This document shows, piece by piece, positions 52,299-60,481 of a DNA stretch of 64,000 bases. The stretch is taken from the NCBI GenBank assembly GCA_018432925.1, contig JAHDSC010000062.1, positions 21,734 to 85,733 of the forward strand, in the 5' to 3' direction. A model generated the notes under the pieces. The model saw only the letters and a program-made list of their open reading frames with translations. It ran no database searches and was not told the DNA's origin. Within the stretch, counting starts at the first letter, position 1; each line of letters starts with the position of its first letter. Origin of the DNA: Desulfobacterales bacterium (GTDB lineage Bacteria > Desulfobacterota > Desulfobacteria > Desulfobacterales > JAHDSC01). The translations under genes were made by a program, and so were the position numbers.

Positions 52299-53929
52299 GC
52301 AAACCGTTCCCGGTAGCCTTCTTCAAAGAAGCCGCCCGGCCACGCGTCCAGGAGCTGACCTTCTTCATCTAATTCCAGGTGGCGCACCGCCGACGATGTT
52401 CCTTTCGGCTGTACAAACAACACGCACACGTCCTTCGGAGTGATCGGTGGAATGCCTTCAGGCAGTTCGTCGTTGCTGGTTTCACGCATCCGACGCATTA
52501 CGCGCAAAAGCAAGTGTTCGCTATGCGTTTCAATCAAGAACCTGTTCCTGCCTGGGCCAAGCGCAGATTGGATGAACACGTCTCCCAAGTCGGCCTGGAG
52601 CGCTGGGTGCAAATGGATTTCCGGTTGCTCGATGGCGACAATCTGGTTTTGTGACGCATACGAAGTCACAAGTACAGGTAAAACCTGGCTTACACCAATA
52701 CCCACATCCCGGTGGCTGACAATTGTATTACTCCGCATATCGACAAGGTTGAGTTCCTGAACCTCAGTGAGTTTTGCCTCGTTCTGTTTTATTTTCTCCA
52801 GCGCAGAATAAAGTTCTCCGAAAAGGTCCCAATCATATGGTTCACCGCCCGTAAATCTCTGTTCCAACGTTTCAATGACTTTGGTGTAATCCGGGTCAAG
52901 GTCGTCTATTGTCAGAAGATGGCGTATACGAAGCTCGTATGGCGTCTGGAGTCGGTCAGCCGCGGAGAGCCATTCATTAACCAGTTTCCGAACACTTGCC
53001 TCACGACGAATCACGTCCCACGCGTAGCCTCCGCCGGCATACCAGTTCGGATCGTGGTGCTGAGAAAAGGCCAAATGGCGCGGCGGATAAGACCGCAATG
53101 GACCCAAGTATCTGAGCCGCGATAGTTCGCCTGCGACCACCTGCCCTACGCCTCTTAGAATTTCGTCGATCTTGCGGGGAAGGAATGAACGTACTGCCGC
53201 GCTCAACTCCTCTTTTCTGCGGGCTTTGCTGATCGTAAAAAGTCTTGCCTGACCGCCCGGGCTGAAAACATTTGATTCCGCCAATCCGTCCGGCAAAAAC
53301 TGCGTGCTCTTTGCCACCACCTCCGGGACAAGCTCGGCAATCGCCTCATCAAGGCCCTCAAAGTCCTCCGGGTGAATCGTTTCGGTCGTTGTAGAAAGCA
53401 GGACCATCGCCTTGATAACTTCCCGAAAAACAGGATGTTCGTGATCCAAGCGGTCGAGCTGAAGCTTACCGTCTCTGCGGCGACTCATCCGGAGAAGGCT
53501 CTGACCATCGGCGAGAAGTTCATAGGTGTGAATTTCAGGAATTGACTCCGGGAGCGGGTGGTCCTGATCGTCCAGGTCGATGCCAAGATTGAGGAGCATC
53601 GTGACCTGCTTCACGGGCGCGAAGAGTTCCGCGAGCCGGTCCTTGAATGAACTCGTATCCAGGTCCATGGCCCACTCGACCCGGCGATTGGCCTCACGTC
53701 TGTGGACATACTGGCGAAATCCTCCCAGATCCACCGATTCGCCACCCACATTGGTGCGATGAACATCCAGATCGCCCGTCTCCTGTGCATGACGGGCGAG
53801 AATCATGCTGTGCAGCACGCTCGATTTTCCGGAACTGTTCGCACCATAGATCAAGGTCAAGGGACGGACGGGAATTCGCTGCGATTCTGCAAAGGCCTTG
53901 AAATTTCCGATTCGTAAAGCAGTCAGCAT
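52295..53929 (-). CDS. AAA15-type ATPase with DUF3696
   Basis: A 544-residue ABC/SMC-like ATPase. Walker A is GANSSGKSS (29-37), following the LRIGNFKAFAESQ start typical of RecF/OLD-like proteins. Walker B lies in IVAIEQPEIHLHPAL near residue 440, followed by the RFLIETHSEHLLLR switch. The DUF3696 end carries WPGGFFEEGYRER. There is no TOPRIM nuclease domain, unlike OLD proteins, so the activity must come from a partner, most likely the coupled HDR protein. Two-gene ATPase-plus-effector units like this (compare PARIS, Septu, retron-linked ATPases) are frequent in anti-phage islands. Confidence 0.88.
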   Translation of the reverse strand: MLTALRIGNFKAFAESQRIPVRPLTLIYGANSSGKSSVLHSMILARHAQETGDLDVHRTNVGGESVDLGGFRQYVHRREANRRVEWAMDLDTSSFKDRLAELFAPVKQVTMLLNLGIDLDDQDHPLPESIPEIHTYELLADGQSLLRMSRRRDGKLQLDRLDHEHPVFREVIKAMVLLSTTTETIHPEDFEGLDEAIAELVPEVVAKSTQFLPDGLAESNVFSPGGQARLFTISKARRKEELSAAVRSFLPRKIDEILRGVGQVVAGELSRLRYLGPLRSYPPRHLAFSQHHDPNWYAGGGYAWDVIRREASVRKLVNEWLSAADRLQTPYELRIRHLLTIDDLDPDYTKVIETLEQRFTGGEPYDWDLFGELYSALEKIKQNEAKLTEVQELNLVDMRSNTIVSHRDVGIGVSQVLPVLVTSYASQNQIVAIEQPEIHLHPALQADLGDVFIQSALGPGRNRFLIETHSEHLLLRVMRRMRETSNDELPEGIPPITPKDVCVLFVQPKGTSSAVRHLELDEEGQLLDAWPGGFFEEGYRERFA

Positions 53930-53938
53930 TTCGTCCCC

Positions 53939-54763
53939 CTATCCCAATTCCCTTATGGGCGATGGCGCAATGTCCCAGAACAGTTGCGCAGCACCGCAAC
54001 GCCCTTTTGCAGGATATCGACTCGAACGCGGCAGGGCGATTTTGGCGATTCTCTCCGACCAACCCTTCATTCTTTCACCCTCATCCTTGTATTTCTCATC
54101 CAGCAATCCATCCTCAATTTCGGCCCAGGTCCTTAAAATGTAAGCAAACAGATCCGCGGCTTGAGCCAAAAGGATGTGTTTCGAATCCGCAAAAAACGGA
54201 ACATCCACAACCTGATCCAGAGCAGTCTGTTTCTTTTCTCGTCCGTAGAATGTATCTATCCATTGAGGCGGCTTATGGATGAGCAGGCTGAGGCCGGTTT
54301 CTTCTGAAACCTCCCGGTCAAAGATCAGAACACTATGACCTTTGGTCTTGGCCTCGCGCTGATGCTGCTTTTGGATCTGGAGGGTGCAATGCATTGCAGC
54401 GGCGCACCACTTAGATTTGAATTGTTTAAGCCGTTCATCCTTTTTAAGTTTCTTCTCGTACTCTTTCTTATCTATTCCGCTAAACACGCACTTGTGTTTT
54501 CTGTTTTCCACCCATTTGAGAACCGCTTCGATAATCTGTGCGCGCTTAACTCCATCTGTGCCGCGCCAAACTCCATTGCCTCGGTAAAACTCACGGGAAT
54601 GGAATTCGTCCACTCGCCTGCCAGCACTTTCCGAGAGATATGCGAGGAAATCGGCCCAAGCATCTTTTGTGACATGCATTCGGGTCGCATCAACGATAAT
54701 CCCTGCTACCACAAGGTAGGGTTCATCGCCCATTCCGCTTTCATCGAAGTAGCAGAATTTCAT
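53939..54763 (-). CDS. DUF3800 protein
   Basis: A 274-residue protein with the DUF3800 signatures: N-terminal CYFDESGMGDEPYLVVAG with its acidic Asp-Glu pair, a central VLIFDREV-type strand, and FFADSKHILLAQAADLFAYIL near the C-terminus. The family is thought to adopt an RNase H-like fold and is common in defence islands and prophages, but its function is undefined. Its ATG overlaps the hsdS stop (ATGA), so it is translationally coupled to the restriction genes, and the ATPase follows 9 bp later. Confidence 0.87.
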   Translation of the reverse strand: MKFCYFDESGMGDEPYLVVAGIIVDATRMHVTKDAWADFLAYLSESAGRRVDEFHSREFYRGNGVWRGTDGVKRAQIIEAVLKWVENRKHKCVFSGIDKKEYEKKLKKDERLKQFKSKWCAAAMHCTLQIQKQHQREAKTKGHSVLIFDREVSEETGLSLLIHKPPQWIDTFYGREKKQTALDQVVDVPFFADSKHILLAQAADLFAYILRTWAEIEDGLLDEKYKDEGERMKGWSERIAKIALPRSSRYPAKGRCGAAQLFWDIAPSPIRELG

Positions 54764-56028
54764 GATTCGACCCCTACATTCAGCGCCTTTGATTGCGCCT
54801 CCATTTCAGCCAGGAGTTCCTTCATGTGCGCCTTGCGCCACTTGGCGGTAAGATCGCTGGTGAAGGCACGATGAATGAGATTATCAAACAGTTTTTCGAC
54901 TTTCTCTGTCGCTTTCTGCTGAGCCTCAACCTGTCGGAGCAAGTTATCTGCAAGGCGGCAGAAGCGGTCTTGTGAATCTCTGGGTGGCACGGCAACTTCC
55001 AGAGACGAGATGTCCTTCTGGTTTAGACTCGCCTGATTCACAGCGCGCTTGCACCTCTGCCTGTAGGCGGCCCGAACAGAGTCAGTATTCAGCACCGCGA
55101 AGAGGTACTCAGGTTTTACTTGTCTTGCGTCCGGTCGCATCAAGAGAAGGTTCATCCCGTGAATCAGTGGATCGGGCTGGCCTTTATAGATAGCCGTCTT
55201 TCCGATGTGCGACTCACTGTTAATATGACTAAACAGAATGTCGCCCGGCTCCATGCGCCATCTTGCCAGTTCTGAGTCGTTGAACTCGACGTAGCGGACT
55301 CGTTCTGGGTTGATTATCCCTGCAGAGATGGTCTCAATACGGGTAACGGGATAGCCGTTCCCATCCTGATTCTGTTCCGCTGTCGTACCGTTTCGGAGAA
55401 GAGTGAGGAGGTTGCCAACCGTTTCGATTGGAAAGCCATGCGGATTGGTGAGGGGGTCGCCGAACATCTTGTAGAAGAGCGCGGGGAGAATCCGGGCAGC
55501 TTTGGCATCAGCCTCAGCACGCTTCTTGCGTAACGCATCAGCCTGATCGAGAATTTCGACAATACGGCGTTGCTCGGAGACTGTCGGAAGTGGCAGCTCA
55601 ATTTCTTTAACATCGCTATCTGAAACGGCGGGGTAATGAGCTCCACGAACCTTACCACTCAGAATGCCAACGAAATTTGGAGTAGTTGTGAAATAGAAAA
55701 GGTATTTCCCGACTATGGCAGATTTGTTGGGGCGTAGGATACAAAAGCCCGTTGATGCGATCTGTCCATCTAAATGCTGTGGAACAACAGCGACGGCATT
55801 CAAATTCGGACGGACTGTCGAAACCAATATGTCACCTTCGCGGATTTCTTTTCTTGCTCTGCTTGGTGCGTCTGCCCCGAGAATTTCAGGGACAGAGGTG
55901 ATGACTTTGAGATTGCGATCAATTGCTGAAATATCAACATACAAAAAGGGATTATCGGGGTTCCTTCTCGGATCGCGCATTCGAGTTCGTAAGCACGTAT
56001 TTGCTATTTGAACTATGTCCCAAATCAT
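54760..56028 (-). CDS. hsdS: Type I restriction-modification specificity subunit
   Basis: Reads the bipartite DNA target for the HsdM/HsdR complex. The 422 residues show two target-recognition domains (about 1-150 and 200-370) each followed by a coiled-coil conserved region (SEQRRIVEILDQADALRKKRAEADAKAA; QDRFCRLADNLLRQVEAQQKATE). Overlaps hsdM by 4 bp. Length is normal and both halves look intact. The target sequence cannot be predicted from this alone. Confidence 0.93.
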   Translation of the reverse strand: MIWDIVQIANTCLRTRMRDPRRNPDNPFLYVDISAIDRNLKVITSVPEILGADAPSRARKEIREGDILVSTVRPNLNAVAVVPQHLDGQIASTGFCILRPNKSAIVGKYLFYFTTTPNFVGILSGKVRGAHYPAVSDSDVKEIELPLPTVSEQRRIVEILDQADALRKKRAEADAKAARILPALFYKMFGDPLTNPHGFPIETVGNLLTLLRNGTTAEQNQDGNGYPVTRIETISAGIINPERVRYVEFNDSELARWRMEPGDILFSHINSESHIGKTAIYKGQPDPLIHGMNLLLMRPDARQVKPEYLFAVLNTDSVRAAYRQRCKRAVNQASLNQKDISSLEVAVPPRDSQDRFCRLADNLLRQVEAQQKATEKVEKLFDNLIHRAFTSDLTAKWRKAHMKELLAEMEAQSKALNVGVES

Positions 56029-57695
56029 TCGACTGCCTCCACTTCCTGAAGCAGTTTCTCCAGCCCCCCTGCAATGTCACGCTCGATGGTCAGAGTTTCC
56101 CGGATAAGCTGCGCAGGGTCGTCATCCGGTGCCTTTTCGGCGATCTGAGGCTTGTAGCGGCCAGCGGCAAGGTTGTAATCGTTTTCGGCAACAGATTTTA
56201 TGGTCGCCCACCAGCAGCGCGGCTCGTCGCTTCCGGGTTGCAAAAGGGTTCCGGCTTCGACACCCGGCGGATTCGAGAACTTCGATTGCTTGTAGGCCTT
56301 CCACTCATTAAGTAGATCAGGGATGTCGTTCCGTTCGGGGGTTTCAGGACGGCCGCCACCGGAAATCTTGTCCGGGTCGAAGCCGTCCGCACGCACCTCA
56401 TAGAACCAAACCTTTTCGTTGTGTTTGGTTTTCTTATCTTTCTTTGCACCGGAAGAGGGCCGCCTGAAGACCAGGACCCCGGTCTTAACACCCGCGTAGG
56501 GCTTAAAAACCCCGGCAGGCAGCGACACCACAGCCAGAAGATCGAAATCTTCGAGCAGTTTACGCCTGAGTTCCACATGCGCCGAGGTCGAACCGAAAAG
56601 CAGCCCTTCGGGCACCACCACAGCGCATTGGCCACCCGGAGCCAAGGCCTCCATCATCACACCCAGAAAGAGCAGCTCGCTCTTCTTGGAGTTGGTGGGG
56701 AGGTCCTTGCGGATGGATTCCTTGGGGAGCACACCGGCAAAGGGCGGATTGGAAAGGATCACTTTGTAGCGGCGGTTCAGATCGTCCTCGGTGAGGCCGC
56801 CCATATCGGAAAGCGTATTGGCACGCTTGACGTTGGCCTGACGGATGCCGTGCAGCACCAGATTCATCATGGCGATGCGCATCATCTGGCGCGATACATC
56901 GATACCGTAGATGGACCGCTCCAAAAGCTCCCAGTTGGGAACCTTTTCGCCTGGACCCTTTCGGTAGGTCTGCAACGTCGGGATGTCCTTCTTCGCTTCC
57001 TTGATGGACTGGTCGCGTTTTTCCAGCCACTCCTCGCCGTAGATGGGTACTTCCTGAGGCTCGGTCGAGTATCTGGCCAGGATGTACTCGACGGCATCGA
57101 TGAGGAAGCCGCCGGTACCGCAAGCCGGGTCATAGATCGTGTCCCCAAGGTTGGGGTCCACCATCTCGGCCATCATGGTTCGGATCTGGCGGGGCGTTCG
57201 AAATTGACCGTTCAGAGCGGACTGCCCCAGGTGGGTCAGCATGTACTCGAAGATGTCGCCCTTCACGTCGGTGCCGAGCTTGGCGAAGTCGATGCCGTCG
57301 ATCTCGTCCACCACTTGCTTGAGCACATTGGGGTCAACGACCTCAAGCACGGCGTCGCGGAAATACTCGGCGATCTGCGGCTCCTCCTTCACCAGCGAAG
57401 CCATATAGGGGAAGACGTGGTCGCGCACGAAGTCGCGCAGGTCTGTGCCGCTCTTGAAACGCCACTTGGACCAACGGAAACGCTCGGCCTGTTTCGGGTA
57501 GAGCAGTTTGCCGTTACCGTTCGTCTGTTTGCCCATGAGCCGGGCCTTGAGTTCGCGGCTGGATTCCTCCTCGTCGAGCAGCTTGAGGTAAATCAGATAC
57601 GAAATCTGCTCGATATAGGTGACCGGATTGGTCACACCGCCGGCCCAAAGGATGTCGGTGATCCGGTTCAGTTTTCTGCGCAAATCCTGGTTCAT
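56025..57695 (-). CDS. hsdM: Type I restriction-modification DNA methyltransferase subunit
   Basis: Adenine-N6 methyltransferase, 556 residues. N-terminal HsdM_N helical domain, SAM-binding motif DPACGTGGF (189-197), catalytic NPPF (316-319). The ATG has AAGGAG 6-7 nt upstream, 9 bp past the hsdR stop. Order R-M-S on one strand, with overlapping M-S, indicates one transcript. Intact. Confidence 0.96.
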   Translation of the reverse strand: MNQDLRRKLNRITDILWAGGVTNPVTYIEQISYLIYLKLLDEEESSRELKARLMGKQTNGNGKLLYPKQAERFRWSKWRFKSGTDLRDFVRDHVFPYMASLVKEEPQIAEYFRDAVLEVVDPNVLKQVVDEIDGIDFAKLGTDVKGDIFEYMLTHLGQSALNGQFRTPRQIRTMMAEMVDPNLGDTIYDPACGTGGFLIDAVEYILARYSTEPQEVPIYGEEWLEKRDQSIKEAKKDIPTLQTYRKGPGEKVPNWELLERSIYGIDVSRQMMRIAMMNLVLHGIRQANVKRANTLSDMGGLTEDDLNRRYKVILSNPPFAGVLPKESIRKDLPTNSKKSELLFLGVMMEALAPGGQCAVVVPEGLLFGSTSAHVELRRKLLEDFDLLAVVSLPAGVFKPYAGVKTGVLVFRRPSSGAKKDKKTKHNEKVWFYEVRADGFDPDKISGGGRPETPERNDIPDLLNEWKAYKQSKFSNPPGVEAGTLLQPGSDEPRCWWATIKSVAENDYNLAAGRYKPQIAEKAPDDDPAQLIRETLTIERDIAGGLEKLLQEVEAVE

Positions 57696-57704
57696 CGCTG
57701 CTCC

Positions 57705-59984
57705 TTATGCGACCTTCTTCATGAAGACGGAATCGTTCAAATCCTGGATGATTTCCTTGAGCCCCCTCTCGCCGAAGAGCTCAACGCCCAACTCTGCCGC
57801 ATTCAAAATGGAAAGTGGCGGCTGGAACAAATCCTCCAGCTCGATGCGGCCACGGGCGATGCCGCGGTTCTTGAGGAGTGATAGATACTGCGCCTGCTGG
57901 GGTGTGATCGATTTTGCGACCAGCCATGCCTGGAAATTCTCAGTCAATTCCTCTTCGCGGGGTTTGATCTTGAGGCTGCCAAGAGCGGCCTTGATAAAAT
58001 CGATCAGGTTGCCACCCGGCTGGCGGTAGGCCCGGCGAAGGTTCTCCTCGTTGAAATACATCTCCGGCCGGTTTAACCGGTCAGCCAGCGCCTTCTCCTC
58101 GTCTTCGGTGAGCAATTCTCCTCGCCGGACCTTCTGGATGATCGGGTCATCCTTCACGGCGGATTGAACGCTTGTTTCCCAATTGGTGACATAGTCGCGC
58201 TTGTCGACTCGCTCACCCTCCGGCCCCACCTCGACATAGGTAACCGCGTGGAGCCACTCGTCCTCGAGGCCAAGTTCGACAAGGTCGCCTGGCGGTTTGG
58301 GTGGTTTGCGTTCGCCGCCAGGAGCATGTCCGCGACCGATGCCGGTGAAAATGTCGGTATCGCTATCGTTGAAGTAGTCGTGGTTACCGAAGAAGTCGTA
58401 GATGACGAATTTCTGCTTCTGGATATGATCTGCCGTGCGCGTTCCGCGACCCCTCATCTGTTGGTAGAGGATGGGGCTGCGTACCCGGCGGCACATTACC
58501 AGGTGGAGAACTTCCCGGCAGTCGAAGCCGGTATCCAGCATGCCGACACTAACGGCTACCTGCGGATACTCCTCGTGTTTGAATTTGCGGATGAGATCAT
58601 CGGCGTCCGCAACATCGCTTGTGATAACTTCAGCGTACTGGCCCTTGAGTTCGGGATGCAGTTCATTCAGGTACTGAGTCAATCGGGTGGCATGACGTTT
58701 GGTAATGGCAAAGACGATGGTTTTCCCCGGCCCAATCTTTTGGCCCGGTGCGAGGTCCTTATAATTTTCCCATGCGAGTCGGTCGAACTCCTGCACCATT
58801 AACCGATTCGTTTGCTCGTTGGTCCATTTGTCCTCAAATTTGGCCGGATCATACGTTTCTTCATCTATCTCTGCGCCTTCGGCAAGAATTTGGGTAATGC
58901 CGGTGGCGAATTTATAGGGGCACAGATACCTTTCCCGAAACGCCTGCAAGATCGGGAAGGCAAAGTCCGGCTGGCCGTCGCGGCACTGATAGAACTGGAA
59001 AGTGTTCCGCTCGATATAGGCCGAGGGTGTTGCAGTCAGTCCTATGTGAAGCGCATCAAAATGAGTGAGCGCCGTCTGCCACGAGCCATAAATAGAGCGG
59101 TGGCATTCGTCGGCGATGACCACGTCGAAATAGCCGCTGGTAAATCCCGTGTAGCGGCTGATCATGGTCTGAAGCAGGCAGACCGTAATCTGTTGTTCCT
59201 GCCGGCCCATGCCTGGGCGCAACCAGTAGCTGCTGTACTGGTTCAGGATGTCTTGAATGGCTTCGAGCGCCTGTTTGGCAAGCTGCTCTCTGTCTACCAG
59301 AAACAGTACACGCTCGGCGCGTCCGGCCTGGATAAGACGCTTGATATAGATGGAGACGAGGTCGGTCTTGCCAGTGCCGGTGGGTAGTTCAATCAGAAAC
59401 CGCCGCTTGCCGAGCTCCACAGCTTGGTCCAGCGCCTGCATAGTCTCTCGCTGGTACGAACGCACCTGCCGGGTCTCGCCTTGGCGCAGGTAATACTCGG
59501 GGATTTCTATCGTCGCGAGCGGTTTGCGGGTGGTTCGCATTTCCACCAAGCGCTCAAGGTCGCGGCGTGAGAAAAAGGAATTTACGATCCGGGCATCGTC
59601 GTTGCCGTAGTCCCAGAAATAGATGAGTTCACCATTCGTAAGAAAGATGAACGGTGAGCCGATTTTTTTGGCGTATGGTAGCGCCTGTTGTTTTGCCGTG
59701 TAAGGTTCTATCGCAGAGCGTTTCGCTTCAACGATGGCGAGCGGCCGTCCGCGACGGTCCATCAAGACATAGTCGGCACGGCCGGTTGGTATCTCATCAC
59801 CGTCTTTCGTTTTACGGCTGGGTTGGTACCCGTAGGGGGCAACGGGTTCAGAAATCACCCAGGATGTGTCACGAATAGATACCTCAGTGAGCACCTGCGA
59901 CTTGTCGGCGGGGTCCCACCCCGCTTGGCGGAGCAGATCGTCGATGACAATCCTCGCATCTGCTTCAGTCGAATAATCCTTCAC
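57705..59984 (-). CDS. hsdR: Type I restriction endonuclease subunit (EcoEI-like)
   Basis: ATP-driven DNA translocase and nuclease, 759 residues. The N-terminal nuclease domain has Asp71 and the EAKR motif (Glu86...Lys88), then helicase motifs PTGTGKT (201-207), IADECHRS, and SAT-equivalent LTATPSAY, QMRGRGTR of motif VI, and an EcoEI_R_C-type C-terminal domain. Starts with GTG preceded by AGGAGGAGC. Shorter than EcoKI HsdR and similar to EcoEI-type R subunits. First of the three hsd genes, 27 bp after the SNase-like gene, which shares the promoter. Confidence 0.95.
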   Translation of the reverse strand: MKDYSTEADARIVIDDLLRQAGWDPADKSQVLTEVSIRDTSWVISEPVAPYGYQPSRKTKDGDEIPTGRADYVLMDRRGRPLAIVEAKRSAIEPYTAKQQALPYAKKIGSPFIFLTNGELIYFWDYGNDDARIVNSFFSRRDLERLVEMRTTRKPLATIEIPEYYLRQGETRQVRSYQRETMQALDQAVELGKRRFLIELPTGTGKTDLVSIYIKRLIQAGRAERVLFLVDREQLAKQALEAIQDILNQYSSYWLRPGMGRQEQQITVCLLQTMISRYTGFTSGYFDVVIADECHRSIYGSWQTALTHFDALHIGLTATPSAYIERNTFQFYQCRDGQPDFAFPILQAFRERYLCPYKFATGITQILAEGAEIDEETYDPAKFEDKWTNEQTNRLMVQEFDRLAWENYKDLAPGQKIGPGKTIVFAITKRHATRLTQYLNELHPELKGQYAEVITSDVADADDLIRKFKHEEYPQVAVSVGMLDTGFDCREVLHLVMCRRVRSPILYQQMRGRGTRTADHIQKQKFVIYDFFGNHDYFNDSDTDIFTGIGRGHAPGGERKPPKPPGDLVELGLEDEWLHAVTYVEVGPEGERVDKRDYVTNWETSVQSAVKDDPIIQKVRRGELLTEDEEKALADRLNRPEMYFNEENLRRAYRQPGGNLIDFIKAALGSLKIKPREEELTENFQAWLVAKSITPQQAQYLSLLKNRGIARGRIELEDLFQPPLSILNAAELGVELFGERGLKEIIQDLNDSVFMKKVA

Positions 59985-60011
59985 AGGCGCTCCTCCTGAA
60001 ATTCCAGCCGA

Positions 60012-60296
60012 TCACTGCCACTCGGGAAAGTAATCCGCAAGATTCGTGTTTCTGAAATAGACCTCGCAGACCAGGCGTCCTCGGTCGATCTTGTGGGCCG
60101 TCCGGAGTTCGACTTGCCCCGCATATATGAGCTTTGACAACTTGTCCTTAGCCGCTTGGCCTCCATAGGCGTGAAGCTCCGGGGCATCGTAGCCCGCCGG
60201 GCGGACTCGGGTGCCCGTCTCACCATTCCATTTCCATAGAGGGTTGACCTCGAAAGTATCTCCGTCGATGATTGATGTGACCGTAAATGTTGGCAT
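60012..60296 (-). CDS. Small SNase-fold (thermonuclease-like) protein, first gene of the defence operon
   Basis: A 94-residue cytoplasmic protein from an ATG with AAAGGAG 6 nt upstream. It follows the staphylococcal nuclease pattern: SIIDGDTFEV (Asp ligands), RVRPAGYDAPEL (Arg and general-base Glu), and KIDRGRLVCEVYF (second Arg). So the catalytic set Arg-Glu-Arg seems present. It is a minimal version with no signal peptide, unlike secreted thermonucleases, ending in the LADYFPEWQ helix. It lies directly behind the sigma54 promoter. A nuclease that attacks invading DNA or RNA, or assists HsdR, is plausible. Confidence 0.85.
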   Translation of the reverse strand: MPTFTVTSIIDGDTFEVNPLWKWNGETGTRVRPAGYDAPELHAYGGQAAKDKLSKLIYAGQVELRTAHKIDRGRLVCEVYFRNTNLADYFPEWQ

Positions 60297-60351
60297 GGCT
60301 GCTCCTTTCTGGTTTCGGACCCTTGATCGGTCTGTCTGTGCCCGATAGAAA

Positions 60352-60366
60352 GCAAAGCCCATGCCA
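60352..60366 (-). promoter_or_regulatory. Sigma54 (-24/-12) promoter of the defence operon
   Basis: TGGCATGGGCTTTGC matches the consensus TGGCACG-N4-TTGC at every position but one, with the GG and GC dinucleotides correctly spaced. Transcription should start near 60340, about 45 nt before the SNase-like gene. The gene immediately upstream encodes a sigma54 activator, and two matching enhancer palindromes lie about 110 and 130 bp upstream of the predicted start, the classical distance. Confidence 0.85.
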
Positions 60367-60443
60367 CTTCCCGGAATGAGCGACAACCCATTGTTATCAC
60401 AAGTTTTAGTATCCTTGTCGTTATCCCTGGCATCATCTTATCC

Positions 60444-60481
60444 TTCAACCCAGGTTGAAACATCTTAAACCCTGGTTTAAG
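60444..60481 (-). promoter_or_regulatory. Tandem palindromic enhancer sites for the sigma54 activator
   Basis: Two palindromes share the half-site TTnAACC: TTCAACC-CA-GGTTGAA (60444-60459) and CTTAAACC-CT-GGTTTAAG (60464-60481). Their centres are 21 bp apart, two helical turns, so bound dimers would face the same side of DNA. The second overlaps the activator's stop codon. The activator has a Fis-type HTH suited to such dyads. Confidence 0.75.

Noticed and set aside
56421..57881. 486-codon plus-strand frame opposite hsdM
   Set aside because: Antisense to the intact hsdM; the His/Val/Gly-rich product is a shadow of its codon usage.
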